The translations under genes and the position numbers were made by a program. Source: a virus. Taken from it: a stretch of 24,159 nucleotides of DNA. Positions 18,834-24,159 of this stretch are shown piece by piece (the first letter of the stretch is position 1; the number at the start of each line of letters is the position of its first letter). Below the pieces are notes generated by a model, which saw only the letters and a program-made list of their open reading frames with translations, was not told the origin of the DNA and did not search any database. The stretch lies in IMG/VR virus record IMGVR_UViG_3300017744_000143, positions 1 to 24,159 of that record; one strand, 5' to 3'.

Positions 18834-20325
18834 GTTTTATTCTTTCTATCTTTAATAATAACTCATTTTGTTTGAGTCTATTGGTTCTAAGTTTCTTTTG
18901 ATTGATTGCTATAGGGTCAACAATCATAGCTACATTTTGATATAGTTGTCTATTATCTACATATGTAGGTTGAGAAGTATAGATGTTTTGTGGTTTATAA
19001 AAAGGTTTATCAAGTATCATATTTTGACTATTAATAATAACATTAATGTTTTTCAAATCTGCTAAAACAACATCAGAAAATTTGACTTCAACATTTATAC
19101 TAGGCTTATCTTGTACTAATTCAATAGATGGAGTTTCTTCTATATCTATAATTTCTTCAGCAAATGAAACATCATCTTCAATTATAGTTTCCTCTATTTC
19201 TTCTTCAATAACTTCTTCAATCATTGGCTCATAAGGAAACTGCTCTAATTCTTCATCAGTTGGGGTGACATCTTCTTCAATAACTTCTTCAATAACTTCT
19301 TCAATCATGCTGACATTTTCTTGTTCAGGTTCATCAGCAACAATCATTTCTTCATCTTCATAAATCATAGGCAATGGCATTAACATTTCTTCAGGCATTG
19401 GTTCATCAGTATACATGGTCAACATACTATCATCACTATAAAGTTCAATCATTGATGTATCATCATACATTTCCATACCCATATCCATATCCATTGGCTC
19501 ATCAAAAGTTACATCCATATCCATTGGCTCATCTAATTGTATCTCATCAAAACCAAATTCCGTATAGTCTTGTGATAAAAAAAAATCATCATTGAATAAA
19601 ATTTCAGGAGCAATCTCAATTAACATTTCTGTTTCAACAGGCTCTAAAAATATAAAATCAAAATCTTGTTCAAATTGTAAAGACTCAAATGTGATAGTTT
19701 CTTCAATATTGTCTGCTATGTCAGAAATATCATCATCAAATGTCAATGCAAACTCATTGTAAGTAACATAGAGTTCAGGGTTTTTGACATCTGCTCCATA
19801 ATGATATTGTGGTTGGCTTGGTACACTAAATTCCATGCGACTTGTTATACTATAGTTTGTTTCTGTGTTAGGTGGCACAACTATAATGTTTTCAGGACTT
19901 GCCACATATCCACATCCATTCCAACCATTTGCACAAACATCATCTATTGTGATAGTCTGTGTGACTGTTTGACCACTTGATGACTCTATATTCTGTATTA
20001 ACTTTGTGGTCTGCTCGCTGCTGTTCCATGTCCACACATCTGCGGTATAGATAGAAGTGAATCCATCTTGTATTTCAGGTATCAGTAAATGGTCATTTAA
20101 CTGTATTTCACTTTCCACATATTGTCCGTGGACTCCTGCAATAATATTATTCCCATGCCTTGTTGACTGATTACTACCTGTCCAACTCCCGTCTGTAAAA
20201 TCATTGCTTAAAAGGTTCTGTGTTGTCGCACTGTATGCTGACCAAGTACTCGCCAACAATATAATATTGACCATTACACTCAATGAAAGTATTACACCAA
20301 GTATACATATTATTATCTCTCTCAT
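18820..20325 (-). CDS. Large secreted/anchored acidic protein with Glu/Met-rich repeats (501 aa)
   Basis: The protein starts with a signal or anchor helix (IIICILGVILSLSVMVNIILLA). A beta-rich region follows (NLLSNDFTDGSWTGSNQSTR; TADVWTWNSSEQTT; CANGWNGCGYV), resembling carbohydrate-binding jelly-roll modules seen in marine phage surface proteins. From about residue 195 to 400 it is highly acidic and repetitive: two DEPMDMD units, then IEEVIEEVIEE and MIEEVIEEEIEET. The C-terminus turns basic and helical (KKLRTNRLKQNELLLKIERIK). The gene lies in the late cluster next to holin-like genes. Repeat expansion is visible at DNA level (19201-19308 and 19483-19533). The role is unknown; virion-surface or envelope interaction is inferred. 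Confidence 0.72.
   Translation of the reverse strand: MREIIICILGVILSLSVMVNIILLASTWSAYSATTQNLLSNDFTDGSWTGSNQSTRHGNNIIAGVHGQYVESEIQLNDHLLIPEIQDGFTSIYTADVWTWNSSEQTTKLIQNIESSSGQTVTQTITIDDVCANGWNGCGYVASPENIIVVPPNTETNYSITSRMEFSVPSQPQYHYGADVKNPELYVTYNEFALTFDDDISDIADNIEETITFESLQFEQDFDFIFLEPVETEMLIEIAPEILFNDDFFLSQDYTEFGFDEIQLDEPMDMDVTFDEPMDMDMGMEMYDDTSMIELYSDDSMLTMYTDEPMPEEMLMPLPMIYEDEEMIVADEPEQENVSMIEEVIEEVIEEDVTPTDEELEQFPYEPMIEEVIEEEIEETIIEDDVSFAEEIIDIEETPSIELVQDKPSINVEVKFSDVVLADLKNINVIINSQNMILDKPFYKPQNIYTSQPTYVDNRQLYQNVAMIVDPIAINQKKLRTNRLKQNELLLKIERIKHATN
19201..19308. repeat. 12-bp tandem repeats encoding IEEV units
   Basis: The unit TTCTTCAATAAC is present in tandem at 19273-19284 and 19285-19296, followed by the variant TTCTTCAATCAT at 19297-19308. 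One unit plus the same variant also occurs at 19201-19224. They encode the Ile-Glu-Glu-Val runs of the 501-aa protein. Confidence 0.8.
19483..19533. repeat. 30-bp period repeat encoding DEPMDMD units
   Basis: The core ATCCATATCCATTGGCTCAT occurs at 19483-19502 and again at 19513-19532, exactly 30 bases apart. It encodes the two DEPMDMD motifs of the 501-aa protein, a recent in-frame duplication of 10 codons. Confidence 0.8.
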
Positions 20326-20543
20326 ATTTCATCACTTTGTTTCTTTATACATTCATGCCCTATGGTAATTTCCCATTCATTGATACCTAAGGGTTCTATT
20401 TGTTCATACATTTGCAAAGAGTCTGCATAGCCTGTAATCATGCAAGAATAATAATCTGCAAATCTTAAACTATGCTCAATTGGGGGCATACAGTTATCAG
20501 CTACTAAACTGCAAAAATGTATAAATAAAAAATATTTTGCCAT
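20322..20543 (-). CDS. Small Cys-containing late protein (73 aa)
   Basis: This 73-residue protein has a short hydrophobic start (MAKYFLFIHFCSLV) and four Cys (FCSLV, DNCMPP, YYSCMITGY, HECIKK). The order F.....CS.V...C.P.......F.....C...GY..S.......NEW.I.I.H.C is one I associate with small proteins encoded in the late region of marine phages, probably exported and disulfide-bonded. Function is unknown. It overlaps its neighbours by ATGA (20322-20325) and TAATG (20543). Not a recognised lysis protein. Confidence 0.72.
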   Translation of the reverse strand: MAKYFLFIHFCSLVADNCMPPIEHSLRFADYYSCMITGYADSLQMYEQIEPLGINEWEITIGHECIKKQSDEI

Positions 20544-21154
20544 TATCTACCTGTAGAATATTGTATTTGATTGTCCTTATATTCATCCATAATAGTTTTT
20601 CTTTTTATATACTCATCATAGTCAGGTCTTAATTTTGGATATTTTTCAAAAAAGAGTCTACTTCGCTCACCAATTAATGATACTCCACTTTCGTTAACCG
20701 GGCAGTAAGTACCTGCTGCCCACATGCTCGCCCAAACTTTAGGGTCATCACAAATCAAGGCGATTGCTGCCACGCTCATCCCTAAGTCTTTCAACAGCTT
20801 ACTGTTCTTTCTCATTTCGCAGTTTTCATCAGTGTAGGCTTTGCCACCTGAGATACCAAAATTAAAAGTTTGTACTCCGGCTGACACTGACAAACTACAA
20901 GTATCAATGCCATTTGATAATCCGGGTGAACTTGCTGTAGGGGGTGCTGATTGCACATTAGATGTGGAGTTACTTGTTGTACTATTATCTACAGCAGTTG
21001 CTGCAGAATAAGTGTTATTATTGGTGGAATTCATGTCGCCGTCGATAAGCGTGTTTGAGCCTGAACTTGAATTTTGTGTATGCGAATGAGCAATGACAAA
21101 ATTAAAAAAGACAAGGACAAGTATTAGTCCTAAAGTTATCATTATTTTTTTCAT
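20543..21154 (-). CDS. Secreted late protein of unknown function (203 aa)
   Basis: A clear signal peptide (KKIMITLGLILVLVFFNFVIA, then HSHT) begins the protein. A Ser/Thr/Asn-rich low-complexity linker follows (about residues 25-80). The folded part has CSLSVSAGVQTFNFGISGGK, TDENCEMRKNSKLLKDLGM and ALICDDPKVWASMWAAGTYC, giving four Cys. This pattern (G.S.GK..TD.NCE..K.SK.L.DLGMK.AA..L.C.D..V...M..AGT.CP) recurs in marine phages, usually near lysis and fibre genes. Biochemical role is unknown; export to the periplasm is well supported. It is translationally coupled with the holin-like gene upstream (ATGA). Confidence 0.78.
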   Translation of the reverse strand: MKKIMITLGLILVLVFFNFVIAHSHTQNSSSGSNTLIDGDMNSTNNNTYSAATAVDNSTTSNSTSNVQSAPPTASSPGLSNGIDTCSLSVSAGVQTFNFGISGGKAYTDENCEMRKNSKLLKDLGMSVAAIALICDDPKVWASMWAAGTYCPVNESGVSLIGERSRLFFEKYPKLRPDYDEYIKRKTIMDEYKDNQIQYSTGR

Positions 21155-21561
21155 TTTTTAAACTTACTTAATGTGTTAATACCAAAGCTACCACCAACAA
21201 TCGTCAACATGATATACCAAAACATTTCAGGTGCATTTTGTAGTAGTAACCAACCTTTTTCCATGTATGGAGCAGTCCAAGGTGTGAAATGACAAATTAA
21301 AATTCCTGTAAAACATAATGTGAGCCACTCGTCTTTTAAGGAATTTTCACTAGCTTTCACTTGTGCCTTTTTGACTTGTGCTTTTGCCAACTCAACCTGT
21401 TTTGTAACTTCCATAGACTTAATATCTAACTCTTTAGTCGCTTCAATCTCGGCAGCTCTTATAATTTTCTTTTTTTCTATAGCGTGACTTGCTGCACCAA
21501 TAACTTTGTCAGCAACAAGTTTTGTTATGGGATTACTTAAAAAACCTAAAAATGGTAACAT
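21151..21561 (-). CDS. Holin-like membrane protein
   Basis: The ATG at 21559-21561 is selected: GAGG lies 8 bases upstream and it overlaps the previous TAA as TAATG. The 136-residue product starts MLPFLGFLSNPITKLVADKV. A charged helical middle follows (IEATKELDIKSMEVTKQVEL), then two hydrophobic helices: EWLTLCFTGILICHF and MFWYIMLTIVGGSFGI, ending in a basic KFKK. The S.KDEWLT....I.......P region is typical of marine-phage 3TM-type holins that form lysis pores in the inner membrane. No endolysin gene is recognised in the window. Confidence 0.72.
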   Translation of the reverse strand: MLPFLGFLSNPITKLVADKVIGAASHAIEKKKIIRAAEIEATKELDIKSMEVTKQVELAKAQVKKAQVKASENSLKDEWLTLCFTGILICHFTPWTAPYMEKGWLLLQNAPEMFWYIMLTIVGGSFGINTLSKFKK

Positions 21562-21752
21562 TATATTAACCTCGTTAATCCTACTAATATGGCTACGACA
21601 CTCCCAATCCAAAAGACAGTCTTTACTGCTCCTTGTCCAAATGACATCTGTGTTTTTAGCTGAACTATGTCGTTAGAGTTCTTTTCCACGTCTTGATGGA
21701 TATGCTCTAGTTTTTCAGCTAAATATTTTAATGTAATCTCATCATTTGGCAT
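21561..21752 (-). CDS. XhlA-like small membrane protein
   Basis: This 63-residue protein has an N-terminal amphipathic coiled-coil stretch (LKYLAEKLEHIHQDVEKNSN) and a C-terminal membrane helix (AVKTVFWIGSVVAILVGLTRLI). This is the layout of XhlA (haemolysin XhlA, holin-associated) proteins. AGGA lies about 10 bases before the ATG. It is directly coupled to the holin-like gene by a TAATG overlap, so the two probably act together in lysis. The family match rests on layout only. Confidence 0.65.
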   Translation of the reverse strand: MPNDEITLKYLAEKLEHIHQDVEKNSNDIVQLKTQMSFGQGAVKTVFWIGSVVAILVGLTRLI

Positions 21753-21811
21753 GGTTTATAGTTCCTATCTAAGAGATGAATGGGGTCATAGTTTATTGAT
21801 TCAAAATACAT

Positions 21812-22156
21812 TTATACCTCATCCCAAGTTTGTGTTGTTTCATTCCATTCGTAATGTTTACCATCAGTTGGCTCTGTAACAGGGCATACCCATTGACAAG
21901 TGCTTTCGTCTAATGTCCAACTTGCATAAGGTTGTTTTGGTATATAGGCATCTCGTGTAGAATCATAAACACCTTCTATAGTTGCAAAATTCTTTCTTTG
22001 TGTTCCTGCTCTGTAAGTTTCTTTAAATACATCAGATGTGTTGTATAAACTTCTTAAAAAATTACTACCATTTTCCTCTGTATTCCCTATGTCATCTTCA
22101 ATTACATATATTGTTTTCACAACATTAGATGAATCAAGTCTTGCAAAATATTTCAT
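21812..22156 (-). CDS. Tail-fibre accessory protein (cyanophage/pelagiphage type)
   Basis: The ATG at 22154-22156 is chosen because AAGGA lies 7 bases upstream; a longer frame from 22186 has no such site. The 114-residue product contains MKYFARLDSSNVVKTIYVIE, EENGSNFLRSLY, QRKNFATIEGVYDSTRDAYI and PYASWTLDESTCQWVCPV, closing with EWNETTQTWDEV. The series FA.LD..N.V ... G..F...L...........RKN.A.IG..YD..RDAFIPP.P..SW.LDE.T..W ... W is very common in cyanophages and pelagiphages, encoded near tail fibres. It is presumably a structural or fibre-associated protein; its exact role is unproven. It follows the adhesin gene by 10 bases. Confidence 0.8.
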   Translation of the reverse strand: MKYFARLDSSNVVKTIYVIEDDIGNTEENGSNFLRSLYNTSDVFKETYRAGTQRKNFATIEGVYDSTRDAYIPKQPYASWTLDESTCQWVCPVTEPTDGKHYEWNETTQTWDEV

Positions 22157-22166
22157 GTTTTTTTCC

Positions 22167-23006
22167 TTATGCTGTGTAACTGCCACTACCTGTAAACTTC
22201 ACAACAGTTTCACTTCCTGTTGTTGTTACTGTTGGACTACCTGTAGTTGTTCCTGTGTATTGTGATGTTAGCATTCTAATTATTACGACACCATTACCGC
22301 CATCGCCACCATTTGCCGGTCCGTAACCACCGCCACCGCCACCGCCGCCGAGTCCGTCTGTGCCTTGTGTACCTGTGCCACTACCTTGACCACCTGCACC
22401 GCCACCACCTGAGCCACCACTACCTGCGGTAGCTGCTTGTGTACCACCGCCACCACCACCTGCATAGGTTACTGATGAGCCTGTGATTTCATTTGCTAAA
22501 CCATTACCTCCATTTGACGTTCCACCTGCAGAACCTGCACCACCTCCGCCACCTGCTGCCCAATTACCAAATGTACCACTAGAGCCTGAGCCACCATTAT
22601 TACCTTGTCCCCCTGTTCCGTTACCACCCGGTTGGCTTTGGAATCCACCACCGCCACCTGAGCCACCATTTTTACCTGTACCTGAACCACCGCCACCACC
22701 TGTTGCACTAACATCAGAAATATCTGAACCTGATATTGTACTTGCACTCCCATTCCCTGATGGTCTTGTGCCACCTGCTCCAACAGTTATTGTGTAAGTT
22801 GTACCGACAGAAAAGACAATAGCTGTACTACCATAATTTGTGAGCAAACCACCTGCTCCACCACCACCCATAGCACTACCTCCATCACCACCTGCTCCAC
22901 CCCCTGCGACTACAAGATATTCAATGTCTGTAGGTGTACGAGGTGTTGCTGCTGCAAAACCTCTGCTCTTTGCTGACCCTGCACCAATGGTACTTAATAA
23001 TGGCAT
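22167..23006 (-). CDS. Glycine-rich tail/adhesin protein
   Basis: A 279-residue protein whose middle is dominated by Gly-Gly runs. It has the family lead-in EYLVVAGGGAGGDGGSAMGG, then TYTITVGAGG, and, after the glycine sandwich, GGDGGNGVVIIRMLTS. This matches glycine-rich domains of phage tail fibres and adhesins (polyglycine-II sandwiches as in Gp38-type tips), which contact host receptors and diversify quickly. AGGAGG lies 5 bases before the ATG, the best ribosome site in the window. Local G+C is visibly higher than elsewhere because of the glycine codons. No cysteine or membrane segment is present. Confidence 0.82.
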   Translation of the reverse strand: MPLLSTIGAGSAKSRGFAAATPRTPTDIEYLVVAGGGAGGDGGSAMGGGGAGGLLTNYGSTAIVFSVGTTYTITVGAGGTRPSGNGSASTISGSDISDVSATGGGGGSGTGKNGGSGGGGGFQSQPGGNGTGGQGNNGGSGSSGTFGNWAAGGGGGAGSAGGTSNGGNGLANEITGSSVTYAGGGGGGTQAATAGSGGSGGGGAGGQGSGTGTQGTDGLGGGGGGGGYGPANGGDGGNGVVIIRMLTSQYTGTTTGSPTVTTTGSETVVKFTGSGSYTA

Positions 23007-23015
23007 ATTAACCTC

Positions 23016-23945
23016 CTATGCAAATTTACTTTGTGCTGCTAAAACTGTGTATGTAGCAGATGCAGTTTTTATTATGGTGAATGTATAAACATCAATACTA
23101 TTTGCATTTCCTGCTGATGGTGCTGTCCCTCCTGACCATTCAGGTGTAACTGATGAACCATCAATTTGATAGGCATTTAAATAATATGCACTACCACCTT
23201 GTTTCATAAGTATTGCAAATGACATAGACTCACCATTACCCATTGTCGCATTTAAAGTTGTTGAGCCATCACCTCTAAAGTTTATTGTTCTGTTTGCTGC
23301 TTGGTCAACATTAAAAAATGATACAGCTTGTGTAAGAACATCATAATTAATTGTACCTGAAGTGCCACTTTCTACTGTTACTTTCTCTATAGCTTCTGCT
23401 ATTGATGTTGAGCCTGTAACTGTTAAAGCATCGGCTATTGTAATTGAGTTTGCTAATTTATCACCTGTAACTTGGTCATCTGCTATGTGTTGTGTATCAA
23501 TAGAGCCATCAGTATAATGTTCAGAGTTTATTGCATCGTCCGCTATTTTTGTGCCATCTATTGCATCGGCTGCGATAGATGCTGTGTCAACTTGTGCAAA
23601 TGATAATTGTGCAGCACCATCTGTTTTAAGAAAATAATTTGCTGTTCCATCTGCTTGTGGGTGCTTTAGTCCATCAATTACCACGTCGCCGGTGCCGTTT
23701 GGGGTGATAGCTATATCTCCATTTGTATCTGTTGATGTTATGGCATTGGCATCAAGTTGCAAATTATCCACCTTGATTGTACCTAATGATGATGAACCTG
23801 CATTAAGGTCTGCTAAATGACTCATTACTTCCCGGATGGCATTGTTAATTGTACTCGGCGCACACCCCTCGTTTATGTTTACTCCACCCACATCTGTATT
23901 AGAGTTTGCGGTTGCAGAGTAGTCTGATATGGCATCTTTTGACAT
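23016..23945 (-). CDS. Tail fibre protein
   Basis: The N-terminus (ISDYSATANSNTDVGGVNIN, then EGCAPSTINNAIREVMSHLAD) is the standard attachment segment of many podovirus tail fibres. A repetitive beta-helical stalk follows with repeats of ADAIDGTKIADDAIN, DGSIDTQHIADDQVTGDKLA and ITIADALTVTGSTS. The C-terminal region (FFNVDQAANRTINFRG; MKQGGSAYYLNAYQIDG; DVYTFTIIKT) resembles a small beta-rich head. AAAGGA lies 8 bases before the ATG. It is encoded just upstream of the adhesin gene and after the partial virion gene, fitting a tail/fibre cluster. Confidence 0.88.
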   Translation of the reverse strand: MSKDAISDYSATANSNTDVGGVNINEGCAPSTINNAIREVMSHLADLNAGSSSLGTIKVDNLQLDANAITSTDTNGDIAITPNGTGDVVIDGLKHPQADGTANYFLKTDGAAQLSFAQVDTASIAADAIDGTKIADDAINSEHYTDGSIDTQHIADDQVTGDKLANSITIADALTVTGSTSIAEAIEKVTVESGTSGTINYDVLTQAVSFFNVDQAANRTINFRGDGSTTLNATMGNGESMSFAILMKQGGSAYYLNAYQIDGSSVTPEWSGGTAPSAGNANSIDVYTFTIIKTASATYTVLAAQSKFA

Positions 23946-23966
23946 ATTCTTTCCTTTCTATTGTGA

Positions 23967-24159
23967 TTATTTAAATAATTCCATTGTTGGTGCTGTTGTA
24001 TTTTGTGCAGCTACAGAACCTACTACAGATGGAATAAATTGTTGAATTTGACCTGTGAAAAATTGTTGATATTTGGGGTCACGAATTCTATCAATTATTT
24101 GTGGATTAGCTTCAGTTACTAATTCTGCAAGTCTTTGTGATTGTGCAGATGATAATTTA
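23967..24159 (-). CDS. C-terminal fragment of a virion/tail protein (partial, N-terminus off the right edge)
   Basis: An open minus-strand frame of 64 codons enters from the right edge and ends with TAA at 23967-23969. The visible end is helical and Gln-rich (QRLAELVTEANPQIIDRI; QFFTGQIQQFIPSVV) and finishes with PTMELFK. It lies directly before the fibre gene, where internal virion or tail-tube genes are usual. The fragment is too short to name. The frame is supported by its continuity and by the 21-base spacing to the fibre start. Confidence 0.55.
   Translation of the reverse strand, partial: KLSSAQSQRLAELVTEANPQIIDRIRDPKYQQFFTGQIQQFIPSVVGSVAAQNTTAPTMELFK

Noticed and set aside
22496-22783. 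Val/Gln-rich minus-strand frame inside the glycine-rich gene
   Set aside because: Shifted-frame reading of the same repeats; no start signal and no family features.
22483-22797. Proline-rich plus-strand frame
   Set aside because: Pure antisense shadow of the Gly-Gly codons of the adhesin-like gene.
1-24159. CRISPR arrays, tRNA genes, diversity-generating retroelement or insertion sequences
   Set aside because: No regularly spaced repeats, no tRNA T-loop motifs, no reverse transcriptase or transposase were recognised on either strand. Glycine-rich and Glu-rich repeats are coding.

Overview
The window is one contiguous stretch of a tailed-phage genome, most likely a marine podovirus-like phage. 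It is AT-rich (roughly one third G+C by eye, not computed) and almost completely coding. Genes overlap in the ATGA, TAATG and TGATG styles, and many have clear GAGG/AGGAG ribosome sites. Several families (the Gly/Lys-rich small head-module proteins, the DUF6321-like protein, the cyanophage/pelagiphage-type fibre accessory protein, the glycine-rich tail protein) are ones I associate with phages of ocean alphaproteobacteria and cyanobacteria. That host assignment is inference. No host genes, tRNAs, rRNAs, insertion sequences or CRISPR arrays were seen.

Layout, read along the dominant minus strand. Right end (24159 to 18309): late genes, namely the C-terminus of a virion protein, a tail fibre, a glycine-rich adhesin-like protein, a fibre accessory protein, a small XhlA-like membrane protein and a holin-like protein, two secreted or Cys-containing proteins, a long acidic surface-type protein and two small membrane proteins. 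Centre (16923 to 18322): a short plus-strand island of three genes with duplicated promoter/leader elements, facing a divergent minus-strand early operon. That operon (16922 down to 7874) holds a winged-helix-like protein, an ADP-ribosyltransferase-like protein, a SprT-like metallopeptidase, a tyrosine recombinase, a Cro/CI-like HTH protein, a RecB/Cas4-type exonuclease, an unknown protein, a primase-helicase, a Mom-like DNA modification protein, an unknown protein with an SSB-like tail, DUF6378- and DUF6456-like proteins and a small PD-(D/E)XK nuclease. It ends at a bidirectional terminator at 7853-7883.

Left part (7842 to 1): a lone plus-strand gene, a candidate small terminase subunit, an unknown protein, then the packaging/head operon: large terminase, MT-A70 methyltransferase, an unknown protein, a run of tiny basic proteins and membrane proteins, the portal, a small head-module protein and the start of a scaffold-like protein running off the left edge. 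If the genome is circular or circularly permuted, the two window ends face each other across the unseen capsid/tail genes, so the early region would be fully visible. In that case the phage has a primase-helicase and nucleases but no DNA or RNA polymerase of its own, and would lean on the host replisome. Perfect DnaA boxes in two intergenic regions fit this.

The most interesting items are: a repeated promoter-plus-leader element present on both strands (16937-16983 and 17380-17426, with related leaders at 17115, 7550 and 6332); a candidate origin with a DnaA box, AT-rich DNA and competing G/C hairpins (6965-7119); a CTACTA inverted-repeat cluster (9646-9836); a possible micro-transcription unit between terL and its upstream neighbour; a putative ADP-ribosyltransferase; and two potential DNA-adenine-modifying enzymes.
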